From Planctomycetaceae bacterium (GTDB lineage: Bacteria; Planctomycetota; Planctomycetia; Pirellulales; Pirellulaceae): a stretch of DNA of 64,000 nt. Below, in pieces: positions 23,515-34,600 of the stretch (position 1 is the stretch's first letter; the number at the start of each line of letters is the position of its first letter). The notes under the pieces are model-generated. The model had not been told where the DNA came from. It ran no database searches and worked only from the letters and a program-made list of their open reading frames with translations. Both the position numbers and the translations under genes were made by a program. The stretch spans positions 434,001-498,000 of the forward strand of contig JACKHM010000004.1 of assembly GCA_020638995.1 (NCBI GenBank), written 5' to 3'.

Positions 23515-23910
23515 TTATGCGGCTGCTGGTTCGGCGGTGAGCTGAACTTTGAAGAGCGGCTGTTTCGGCGCGACCATGGCATCGTTGAAGATCAGGATCT
23601 CGACCACCGACCCGCTTACCGTTGAATGGATGGGCCGAAGTCTTCCCCAAACTTCGATACTTCCCACGACAGTGCCTGGTTCAAGCCTGCTGCCAATTTC
23701 CACACAGGGCGCACCACCTCGGTACATTCCGGGAACGAAGACCCCACTGGACGGGCTGACAATATAGACCGTCGATGGTTCCGGTGATGGATCGTCAGTC
23801 ACAGCACCGGCGGTCCGAGTCAACTCGGCGAGAACGAGTATCAGGCCGAGTAGTCCGACGAATGTCCAAACGAATGCGTGCGTATGACGAATCGATCGTG
23901 TAACAGCCAT
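23515..23910 (-). CDS. Membrane-anchored biotinyl-fold protein lacking the biotin lysine
   Basis: A 131-residue protein with one N-terminal transmembrane helix (FVWTFVGLLGLILVLAEL, about 13-31) and a C-terminal biotinyl/lipoyl-type beta sandwich (about residues 48-126). The domain follows the BCCP pattern closely: VYIVSPSSGVFVPG, then EIGSRLEPGTVVGSIEV, then SGSVVEILIFNDAMVAPKQPLFKV. Where BCCP has the biotin-accepting AMK, this protein reads VWGRL, so it cannot be biotinylated there. It may be a structural membrane-fusion-like module. An ideal AAAGGAGGTG ribosome site and a candidate sigma-54 promoter precede it, pointing to strong, regulated expression with the stress genes around it. Confidence 0.8.
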   Translation of the reverse strand: MAVTRSIRHTHAFVWTFVGLLGLILVLAELTRTAGAVTDDPSPEPSTVYIVSPSSGVFVPGMYRGGAPCVEIGSRLEPGTVVGSIEVWGRLRPIHSTVSGSVVEILIFNDAMVAPKQPLFKVQLTAEPAAA

Positions 23911-23964
23911 GACACACCTCCTTTAAAAGTTGGTTGCAAAGAGTGCAAGCCTCTTGACGAACCC

Positions 23965-23979
23965 GCAAAGCGCGGGCCA
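23965..23979 (-). promoter_or_regulatory. Candidate sigma-54 (-24/-12) promoter
   Basis: Read on the minus strand, TTGGCCCGCGCTTTGC contains TGGC, exactly seven bases, then TTGC, the spacing and core bases of sigma-54 promoters (TGGC-N7-TTGC). Transcription would start about 12 bases on, roughly 40 bp before the ATG at 23910. The same bases can form a short CCCGC/GCGGG stem, so coincidence is possible. No enhancer-binding protein gene is in the window. Confidence 0.4.
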
Positions 23980-24106
23980 AGCACCAACATGCAGGTATGG
24001 CGTTTGCAGAGCCTAGTAGGAGAGTTTACGCTTCCTTGGCCTTGTACAGATTACGCTCGGTCGCGCGCAACATGTGCCAGGTTGATACACCCGCGGGAGC
24101 TACAAC

Positions 24107-25069
24107 ATGACAGAGCGGAGAACGAGAAAATCTGCCACGCAAGCGCAGCTTACCAACGCGGAACTGGCGGTCACCCTGCGCGATACGGCAGATCTGCTTG
24201 AGGCACACGGCGCGAATGCATTCCGAGTTCGGGCGTACCGCAATGCGGCCGACACGATCGATAAAATGCAGGCACCCTTGTGGCATACATTGCAGGCGGA
24301 GGGTATCACAGGCCTCATGCGCCTTCCTGCGATCGGAAATTCGATCGCAGGTACTTTGGCACATCTGCTTCGGACTGGTAGGTTCCCATTACTTGAGCGT
24401 CTCCGTGGCGGTGATGCTTCTGAGCGACTGTTCGCAACCGTTGCGGACATCGGCCCCAAGCTGGCGCAGCGTATCCATGAACAGCTCGGAATTGAAACAC
24501 TTTGGGAACTTGAATCCGCCGCCAACGACGGGCGTCTGGCCCAAGTGCCCGGTATCGGAAGAAAAAGACTCCGAGCCGTACGAGAGTCTCTTGCAGGTCG
24601 GTTCCACCGATCGTCCGCAGGCAAAGCAAAGAGCGCGTCGACTCCGGACGTTGACGCTTCCATCGGCGAACTGCTTGACGTGGATCGCGAATACCGCGAA
24701 CTGGCAAAGTCGGGGCAACTGCCGCGCATTGCTCCTCGTCATTTCAATCCAACGGGCGCAGCGTGGCTGCCCGTGTTACATACCGAGCGGGGACCGCGGC
24801 ACTACACGGCGTTGTACTCAAACACGGCCCGAGCCCACGAGCTGGGCGCGACGCACGATTGGGTCGTGATCTATCGGGACGACGACGGCAGTCATGGTCA
24901 ATGGACGGTGATTACGTCCAGTTTCGGGAAGTTGCAAGGAAAGCGAATCGTGCGCGGTCGCGAAACAGCCTGCGAAGTGTACTACGATGGGGTGCGTACG
25001 GTCGCCGAATCACATCCCACACAGAAATACTCGCAGCTCACATTGATTCCATCAGGAGTACGACAATGA
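24107..25069 (+). CDS. Helix-hairpin-helix (PolX N-terminal-like) DNA-binding protein
   Basis: A 320-residue protein. Residues about 18-165 resemble the 8-kDa and fingers helix-hairpin-helix region of family X DNA polymerases: LLEAHGANAFRVRAYRNAA, LPAIGNSIAGTLAHLLRTG, VADIGPKLAQRIHEQLG and VPGIGRKRLRAVRESL are four HhH-type elements. No palm/nucleotidyltransferase motif (GGxxR...DxD) or PHP domain follows. Instead residues about 215-315 form a separate conserved-looking domain (WLPVLHTERGPRHYTALYSN, THDWVVIYRDDDG, GKRIVRGRETACEVYY). GGGAG precedes the ATG. Its stop overlaps the UspA start by four bases, so the two are co-translated. Likely a DNA-binding or repair accessory factor in a stress operon; the C-terminal role is unknown. 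Confidence 0.8.
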   Translation: MTERRTRKSATQAQLTNAELAVTLRDTADLLEAHGANAFRVRAYRNAADTIDKMQAPLWHTLQAEGITGLMRLPAIGNSIAGTLAHLLRTGRFPLLERLRGGDASERLFATVADIGPKLAQRIHEQLGIETLWELESAANDGRLAQVPGIGRKRLRAVRESLAGRFHRSSAGKAKSASTPDVDASIGELLDVDREYRELAKSGQLPRIAPRHFNPTGAAWLPVLHTERGPRHYTALYSNTARAHELGATHDWVVIYRDDDGSHGQWTVITSSFGKLQGKRIVRGRETACEVYYDGVRTVAESHPTQKYSQLTLIPSGVRQ

Positions 25070-25521
25070 TTCAAAAGGTCGAGTTCAATACGCTGTTGGT
25101 TCCAGTCGACTTTACAGATAATTCGAAGGCGGCTTTTGCACAGGCGGTCGGCCTGATCGCGGGAGACAATCCTGTCATCATCTTGCTGCACGTGATCGAT
25201 TCGGCGTTACCGGAATTTGCCGAGGCGCACGACTTGGGCCCTCGTGAGCAAATCGCGAAGCGAATGCGAGATCGGGCCGAAAGCTTGTTGGCAGAGTACA
25301 CGGATCAGTGCCCCGACGGAATCGAAATAGACCCAATCGTTTGTGAAGGACGCCCGTTTATGGAGATCCTGCAAAAGGCGGATGACTTTGCCGTCGATGC
25401 GATCGTCATGAGCAAGATCGGACGGCGCGGAAAGGTGGAAGAACTGTTATTCGGATCAACAGCAGAGAAAGTCCTGCGGGGCAGCGACAAACCTGTCATC
25501 GTCCTGCCTTCATGTGCGTGA
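25066..25521 (+). CDS. Universal stress protein, UspA family
   Basis: A 151-residue single Usp domain starting MIQKVEFNTLLVPVDFTDNS. The ATP-binding-type features are TLLVPVDFTDNSKAA at the first strand and IVMSKIGRRGKVEELLFGST with the G-x-G-x9-G-S/T-type loop (about 120-140), then VLRGSDKPVIVLPS. The ATG at 25066 overlaps the upstream TGA (ATGA) and AGGAG lies nine bases before it. A longer frame upstream is the shadow of the HhH gene. Usp proteins accumulate under stasis, oxygen limitation or DNA damage; co-translation with an HhH DNA-binding protein fits the last. Confidence 0.93.
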   Translation: MIQKVEFNTLLVPVDFTDNSKAAFAQAVGLIAGDNPVIILLHVIDSALPEFAEAHDLGPREQIAKRMRDRAESLLAEYTDQCPDGIEIDPIVCEGRPFMEILQKADDFAVDAIVMSKIGRRGKVEELLFGSTAEKVLRGSDKPVIVLPSCA

Positions 25522-25616
25522 CGAGCGCCCCCATCCTTGTCAATCAACGCTGATAACGCCGCCACGTGAGCTCGGATTCAACGCGTCAAAGTTGGGAAAT
25601 CCTTGATGTATCCGGC

Positions 25617-28600
25617 CTAGTCGGCGAGCCAGTTGCGATCGTCGTCGAACAAATGGTCAACTAGCTCGCGAGTCGGAAGGCGTCGCAGGCCAGGGCCGAG
25701 TGTTTCATCCATGAGATCATCAGTAAGGATATCAGCAACATCATCGTCTAATCCCAGCACGTGTCCGAGTTCGTGCATAATGGTCGTAAGCAAATCAATG
25801 TGACCGTTCGCCGATGTGGAAGGCACCGCACGTAGTACGCCATTCCTAGAATCCCATACAAACTCTTCGTCCAGGAACGGCGACTCGTCGACAAACCAAC
25901 CGTGACCCGCGGCATTTCGATCAACGAGGATCGAGTTCCCCATTGCCTGTGCGAGCAAGTCCCCGCTCAGGTCCGTGACTCCGATCGTTGTTGATGCGAG
26001 TAGCTGCCGCTGTACTTCATTTAGTCCCAGATCGGACCAACGCACAGCTGCGGCGAGAAGTAATCTCTGTGCATCATCGAGACTTAGACTATTGAAGTTC
26101 TCATCGCTTCCGAGGTCTTCGCTTGCTCGTAATGCAGACACGGTTACGGGAATGAAGAAGTCTGCACCCACAACTCCGTCGACGGTATTCAAGAAGTTTC
26201 CTTCCGCGTCCTTAATGCCGTCAGCTTTAACGACGAGACGATATTTGCCGGGCGTCAGTGGAGAGGCAACATCAGCTCGCACACGGATTTCGTGAGGATG
26301 AGGACTGACGTTGAAGGCGGGAATCGCCGCAAACGATTCGTCGTCCGTACTTGGGGTATCTACACTATCGAAGATTTCATCCGGGCCGGCATATTGAAAC
26401 TCGTACGAATTTGGATCGAACAGCGAATCTCGGTCAATTTCACCATTCTCGCCAACCGCTACGCGAAAGCGTATCCCGCGTGTCTCGACCGAGATATCAC
26501 TCATGCTGGGGAATGAGAGGGCGGCATCGGCCAAAAAGACAGACACGGTGTTGGTGTCGCGGTTGACGGTCGCCAAATCGGTGATGCCGTCACTGTTAAA
26601 ACGCCCGGCGAAGACTGCCAATGGACCACCGCTCGTGGTCACTTCTGCCCGATCGACGAACGTGCCGTCTCCAACGCCTCGCAGCGTCGTGATCACGTTG
26701 CCAAACTCGCTTACGGTCACCACGTCCAGCGCATCATCATTATCCAAATCCACAAGCCGAATGCTTGAGGGAGACTGACCAGCGTCAAAATTGCTTGGAA
26801 TCCCAAAGAAACCGTCTCCCTGTCCTAGGATCACGGCGATCGAATTTGTACCGCTGTTGGCTGTGATGATGTCCAGTGTGTCGTTTCCATCGACATCTTC
26901 CACGGCCAGTACTTTTGGATCGCCGTCAACAGGGATATCCGTCCGATTGAACAGGCCACCAGTGCCGTCGCCGCGATAAACGGTTACCGACGAGTTCGAA
27001 TCATTTGCAGTCAAGACATCCAAAACATCGTCGCCAGTCACATCTTCGATCATCAAGGCGTGAGGATTTGCCAGCGTTCCGGGCAAGTCATAGCTCACTG
27101 GCGCGGCGAACGAACCGTCCGATTGCTGCAGTAACACTTGGAGACTGCCGCCGCCCAGAATAATGTCATCCCGCGAGTCACCACTCAGGTCGCCCAACGC
27201 CAGCGAGCAACTGCTGAAGAATACAAAGCAATTCGCGGAGAGCTGAGTTTGGCTTTGCAAAGTGCCGTCTCCATTGCCTAAGAGGATGGAGACAGTCGCG
27301 GCATCAGCGTTGTATGTAACGATGTCGACGTTCTGGTCGCCGTTGATATCGCCGGTAGCAATAGAACTCGGGAACGCACCTGTTTCGTAGCGTTGAGGCG
27401 ACGAGAAACTACCGTTCCCGTCACCCAGCAACACCAAGACGACATCGTGCCAGCCTTCCGTGAGGATTAAATCGAGATCGCCGTCTTCATTCAAGTCATC
27501 CGCAACGGCGTCCCACACCGTACCAATTTCCTGGATCTGGCTCGCAAAAGGAATGATCGGACCATCGTCATCCGGCCCGATCTTGATGTTGTCGTAACCG
27601 CGTCCGCCGCTGGGCGCCGAGCCGGAACCAAATTCCTGGAACTTGATGCGTGTATCGGGTGAGAAGACAATTCCTAGGCGTGCTGCCGCTTCATCAAGAT
27701 CGATCAGTCCACCATTAAACTCACGTGTTGCCAATGTGTGCCAAGTCACTCCGTCTACGCTGATCGCGACTCCATCACCGTTTGCCGAACCGGTGAACAT
27801 GTCTGGCAAGACGTCAACTGTTCCTCCGGTGCGGGCGAACTGATACGAAACTTCGACATTCGTTAATCCGGCGAGATTAAGGTGCAGCACGGCTTCGTTC
27901 AACGAAGGTGTGTCACTGGCTGCATCCATCAACAGATGGCGACTGCCTTCAACCGGATTGAACTGGTCCGTGATCTGAATCCTTCCGTCGCCGGTACTGT
28001 TGGTTTCCCAATAGGCTGCCAATTCTCCGGACTCAAATCCTTCGAAGAACGGAGGCCGAGGAAATGTCGAGCCTTCACCAAGCGAGATACCTATGTCGTA
28101 TAAACCGATCTCGCCGTTTTCCGATGAGACTTCGACAAAGAAGTTAGCGGAATCGGCAACAGGAAATACGATCGAGGCGGGGCTTGAACCTACGCTCAAT
28201 CCCCTTGTCAGCTCGATTCCGCTGGCATCCAACAAACGGATTGTTGTTTCCAAGGGATCGATTGTCGCCGACGTTGTTACGGGACTCACGACGATAGCGG
28301 CTAAGGCGTCCGAAGACGGAGTAAATCGATACAGATCCAAGTCACTCGAACCTGCGGCATGGTTTCCAATGGCCTGCCGGTCGCTAAATTCCTCACCAAC
28401 ATCAGCAATGGCCAACGTGGTAGCCGTGCCCAGCATATCATTTGTCGGATCTTCGACCGGAAACACGTCGAACCGATACTCTTCGTCAAGACCGTCGTTC
28501 AACCGGTTGCTTGCTGTATCCAGTAGGTTCATGCCGCTGATGACCAGTCTGTACGTATCGGCCGCAAAAGGAGAACCGCTGGCGGCACTCACAGTAACCG

Positions 28601-31600
28601 ACAAGCTGCCGTCGTATTGAGGTGTCACGGGCACAGCGACGTCATCAGCGGTCCCAAAGATGTCATCCGCACCGTCTCCAACCAACGTCCAGCTACCGGC
28701 TTCATTAGCCGTCGTCGCGTCGAGAAGTTCGTTAAATTCAACTACGACCGACGTTAAGTTGGAATCGAAGATTAATGGCTGGTTGGGGGTAACCGCGGTG
28801 ACGCGTGGGCCCAACGCATCGGCTCCAATTCGAAGGTCATCGAAAGTGCGACCGTTGGTTGCGTTCCCGCCGCCGTCAAACTGTTGAAACTTCAAGTAGA
28901 CGTCACTGTCAAGTTGAATCCCGGCGGAAGCCGCTGCCGCTGCCAAATCAACCGTAACTTGTTGGTAATCATCCGTGGAAGAGAGCGATGACAAGTCGAC
29001 GATGCGAAACCAGTTTCGTCCGTCGCCGCTGATCGAGACGCCATCGCCGTTCGCTGCTCCGGTGAATTGCTCGGGCAGTGTGTCGGCCGAGTCGCCGAGC
29101 GACTGATGATAGAAAATCAACTCCAAGTCAGTCGCACCAGTTGCGTCGATCGGCAAGATCAGTTCATTCAACTCTGATTCGGAAGTTGAGTTCTGTACGA
29201 GCAGATGAAAAGGAGAAGTGCGAGGTCCGAACTGGCTTGTGACAGTCGCTTGGCCATTGCTAGTCACCGGGATCAACCAAGAGCTACCTAGTTCACCCGC
29301 ACTGAAGCGATCGCCAAATGGCAAGCTGACGGTATTTACGGAGATCGATAATGGAATAACCGAGTCCACACCATCGTTGAGCTTGTTGCCCGCCAGGTCT
29401 TCAACAGAACTGTCTCCCTCAACCGTCAACTGGTAATTTCCCGGAGGAAGCGGCTCGGACGCGGTTAACGTCACTTGCCGGTTCGTATCGTCGTAAGTAA
29501 CGGTAAGCGGCACGCTGAAATCCGCGCCTCCGAATTCACCGTCTCCATCGTCTAGCAGCAATTGATAGTTGGCAATATCGTTCGCCGTATCGGGCGCCAG
29601 CCGTTCGTCAAACGTGACGATAACTTCTTTAGTGAATGGAGCAGGAGTTTGAACTTCTGTAACGGTAGGTCCACCCTGATCAAAGCTGAGCGTTAACCCG
29701 GTGGCATCGTATGCAGCCAGAAAGCCCATATTCGTGGGCAGCGGCGGCATGGTAATAGACGAGAACTCTCCTTGTCGACTGCCATACGTCACGATGCGAA
29801 ACGTGTCGCCGTGCTGAGGTATGTATCCATCCAGGAAGCTCACGTTTAACGCTCCATCTATCGACAGGGTCCCGGTGACTTGTAGCTGGTCTGCCTGTGC
29901 TTGAGCCGTGCCAGCAAGTTCGATGTTCAATGACGAATTGCCTGTTTGGCTCCAATTTCCATCCAATGTGAGGGTGCCAACCCGGTGGCCCGGGTCGATC
30001 ACAAGGTCATCGTGCAGCACTGTTCCACCGAGTATCCCTTCGCCAGAAAGCCTTGCCCCCGACGTCAGTTCGAGCGAAATCGCAGAAAATTCGCTATTAA
30101 TTTCCAGGCGTTCCTTAATACTCAGCGTGCCAAAGATGCGAAGCTTTTCATCGGTGATCAAACTGATTAAGGATTGGCCAGTGCTAGTGGATACTTGCGG
30201 ATTAAGGTCTGCTAGGCTGATCAATGCGACATCTTCGGGCCCGGGAACGGCTTCAATATTCCAATTGGAAGCGAAGCCAAAGTTTTGACTTCCTCTGCTA
30301 ATCCAATAAGCTGAAGCGTCTATTGCGGAGAAGGATTTGACAATTTGATCGCCGATTACGGGACGCTGTGCGAGGTCTTTCAATTGGTTGGGATCAAATA
30401 TCAGTTCGTAGTCATCCTCCGGTATCTGAGCCCATGCGACGTTCAACTCCGTCGTCGCGCTACCTTGTCGAAGGTAGACCGTCGAAGGAGCTATTGCTTG
30501 ACCATCGGAACTCACGATTCGGAAGCTGTCGGCATTGACACTCGACCGATTGATGTTGCCGGATAGTGATAGCTCCAAGCCAAAGCCGTCCGTTGGCACG
30601 TTGAAAAAGTCCAGACTTGGAGAACCTTCAATCGTTACGACGTTGGAAGGATCGACAAGCACCTCGAATGTAAGTTGGTTTGACACACTCACGTTTCCAC
30701 CCGTGTCCGTGGCACGCACTTGCACGATCATGCTCGGGTCGTCCACCGCACGTGATGTTGCCAACGGAGAGAATTCGTATGGAAATGAACTGTCAGATCC
30801 AACAACGCGGCCATTTACGATGACTTCAACTCGTTCGATCGCAACGTCGTCAGCGGCATCGACGAAGATCGGCACACGAGTGCCAACCGTAACTTGCAGT
30901 CCCGACGCGTTGACATCTTCGTCGTCGGCGGGTGAAGTGATAGCGACGGTCGGACTTTGCCCCAGCGTATCCTTTGCGACGTAGTTCAAAACCTGCAGTT
31001 GACCGCGGCTGGCCACGGAGTTACCGGTCGTGAATGCATAACCGCCCGCTGCAGTCACAAATCGGCTGACTGCATCGTCGCCTGGAGCAAAGCGTTGCAA
31101 CAGGTTGTACGTGACATCTAGCATACTGGCGTCGTGTAATTCGACACTGTGGTTAGCTGAGATCAGTGCCAAGCCGCCTTCCGTGACCACCATTTGCACA
31201 GCCCCTGATGCAAGGATCTCGCCACCTTCCGTTGTCGCAGGCGTATCCACGTCAGAGATCAACATGGGTGACGCTGGGTTGCTCACGTCTACGGTCGAAT
31301 ACCCTCCACCCGTACTCAAACAGCGGTATAGCAGCTTTTGCACATCCGTTGTCTTGCCGTTCGTGATGTAGGCTACGTCACCTGCGACAAATAATCCTCG
31401 TGCATCGTTGTTGATCGCGATCTCACTGATTGGACTCAGTGAGCCGTCGGTTAAGTCAAATATGTGGAGCGAACCGCTTCCCGGAGAATTCTGTGTGCAT
31501 GCTTGCGGTGAAGTGACGACGTACAGCAAGCCGCGATCTATGGACATATCGAACACCGGCTCGTCGAATGCCAGTTCACCAATTCGCTGCCCATTCGTTG

Positions 31601-34600
31601 AATCGTGGACCATGATTCTAAAAGTCGAGGACGAATCGTGTTGTGTGTAAATCAGCCCTTGGTGAAAGAGGACTTGCGGTACTGCGTTTGCTTTGGTGAT
31701 TCCACGGATCCTGCGAAGTATTTTCGGTGCGGATGGGTTCCGTACGTCGATCACGACGGCTTCCGTATTTGTCCTCACAACGGCAACTTGTACTTCGGTG
31801 TCGACAGCGACTGCAAATGCTTGTCCAACTCGGCCAACCTGACCAACTTGAATTGGCACCAAGGGATTCGAAACATCGGCGATGACAAGTCCATCTAAGT
31901 CGGCCGCTATGAATGCGAGCTGTTGGCCTGGGTTGTCCGGTGCGGCCTGTACGTCGAGCGCCCAGGCATCACGAAGGCCAGAGATACCACCGAGAAACCC
32001 CAAAGGCAATTGATGCCCATCCAACGGATTGAGCCCGAGTCGAAGTTCAGAGAAATCATCGATGTTGTCGTCGTCGGTGTCACGCTTGTTGATCGCGGTA
32101 CCGATGGCGCGTTCGATGTCGTCTGGAATTCCGTCTCCGTCAGTGTCCCCAAACGCACTGGCCACGAAGATTGGACGTGAGGCGGTCGCAGTTTCAGCAG
32201 GTGCGGCCGTCGTGTCCCGATCATGCCAGACGAGACCGCTAACCGGATCAAACATCGTGATCGCGATGTCTGAGTTGGCAGGAAGGTCAAAGGCAAAATT
32301 GCCCGCGTTGTCGCTGATCGCGCGAATGGGGAACTTGCTCTCACCTACTTCGACGAGCACATAGTCATTTCCTAAGTCGAGTACCTCCCGCTCACGCGTG
32401 AGCCCCGTCCCGGTGACAAAGATCGTCGTAATGGGCGACGTCGGATCGTTGGAGTACACGTCAAATGCACCTCGCTGCAGGCCAAAGTCGGCAGGCGCAA
32501 ACCTCAAATCCAAGTCCACCGATTCGCCCGAGGCAAGTGTCAGCGGAAACGAGGGTGGCATTTGTAGCGAGAACTGTCCGGCATTCACTTCCGATGTAAC
32601 GATCTGCTCAATCGTCAGGTCTTGATCGCCTGAATTCTTGATTGTGACGAACTTCGGAATCTCCTTCGCCGGATCCTCGACGAAGGCTCCACCTGCGTTG
32701 TTTGTGTGCCGTAGCGACAAGTCCAGGTGTGGGGATGGCGTGATGCCGCGACCGCGGAGCGAAATCTGTCTCGCGGCTTCAGGGTCGTTGCTACTTACTT
32801 TAAGTGTGCCAGTATGAACGCCATCCATAGTCGGGTCATAGGTAACTTCTACGGCCAGAAGATCATCTGGCGCTATTGTCGTTCCTCCTGGGACAAACGT
32901 CATCGTGAAATGCGGCGAAGCATCCACCAACTTGAATTCATCCAATACGACCGGCTCGCGTCCTTGGTTAATCAGAAAAATTGTTTGAGTGCTGAGGTCG
33001 CCGTCCTGACCGTCAACTTTCACGGTCGGGAAAAGGAAGTCTGTGGCAATGCTTTCACCTGATTCGGTCGCTAGAACCAAGTTTGGCCCCTCATAAAGTG
33101 GCGAATCTTCAGTCGAAATCTCGCTAAACGGCTTAGGGGGAAACGTGATGTTTTTCTCTTGAACCTTCCACGCCTGCCTAGCATCGTCCTGGTCCCAATC
33201 CAAATTAAGGGCAAGTTTCAGAACGGGGAGTGATAGATCAGGTTCAAATTGGAGCTCCGAATAGATGTCAAATTGTTGAGACATAATGTCTTGGCGCCCC
33301 CGAGGACTCAGTACCTCTTTCGGAAATGACGCGTTGTACTTTGGAACAATTAGCTGCGCCGGGACATATTCCAGACTACCGTTGGTTACCGTTCTTGCAT
33401 GCGCCTCGTCCTGCAACGTGCCTTGCGATTTGAAGACAGCCAACTGCGCGACGTCGACACCGTGAAGCTTCGACAATGGCAAGGTTGTCGCCGGCTTGCC
33501 TGGGTCCTCGTGGGCCTGAAACAACACGCGAAATTCCCGAACAACAGCACCGTTAGGGATTGGAGCTTGTATGTCAAATGCGCTTAAATCGGGCTCGACT
33601 TCCTCGACAACAACCTCGTCAATTGCCGTGAACTCTTCGATCAAGCCTTCTAACTGTGCTGCGGTAACATCGCTCGGAATGACCTTGGTCTCAAAGTCAA
33701 AGTCTAACGTGAATCCCGAAGATGATTCGTTGCTGTGGATTGTGAGGATGCGTTGTTCTTCGGTGATCGGATTTCGAAGTTGCAGCAATGCCGTATGGCG
33801 AAGGTCCACGGCGTGGCCTAATTCATGTACGATCGTCGCGCTGATCGCGTTTACAAGGTCGTAGGCAGCGTCAATTGGCGCATCGCCAGAGTTGAATCTA
33901 AATTCATTCAGAGATTGTGAAATTTGAGCCACTCCATTCGCCGCCGGTCCCGCAAACTCAATGAAGTTGTCAATGTAGATCTCTATTCTCGATGTAGTTT
34001 CTCGATTCAATTCTTGAGCAAGTTCAAAATGCCGTTTTACCCATGTATCTTCAAACCCGTTATCCTTGCCGACGAGTAGCGCCGTTCGTTGCCCCCAATA
34101 GTCATCGACCTGCGCTTCCCCGAGGAGGCCGGGCGTGCCTGACAGCATCCAATCGATTTTGACTACGGTGGATTCTGGGACTTCATGATTAAAGTCAAAG
34201 GCGTCGGCAACCTCACCCAATCGACCAACCACCGAATCCTTCATTTTCGACACAACTCTCTCGATGAACGCGTCATTTCTCACCAAGAGGCCCTCGTCAA
34301 ATGTGAAAAGTACGGGATCAATCTGCGTAGTCTGGAACACGATTCCTTGTTCCGCGCATGTAATAGGCTCACGCATGCAAACTGCCTGAAAACCTGAGAC
34401 AATGAGGGCCTCGCGTAATTCCTCCAAGTTGAAGTCGATGGCAATCTTCGGAGTCGCCGTACCCTCAAGACGAATTCCTCGCATTCCGGCAGGCGTCGAT
34501 GAGCCGGGAGGAATGATCAGTAATTCCGCATTGTAAGCTGCGCTCCGTGCTGTCTTTGGAGCAAAGGAAATCTCCCATGTTACAACACCAGCGTCTTCTG

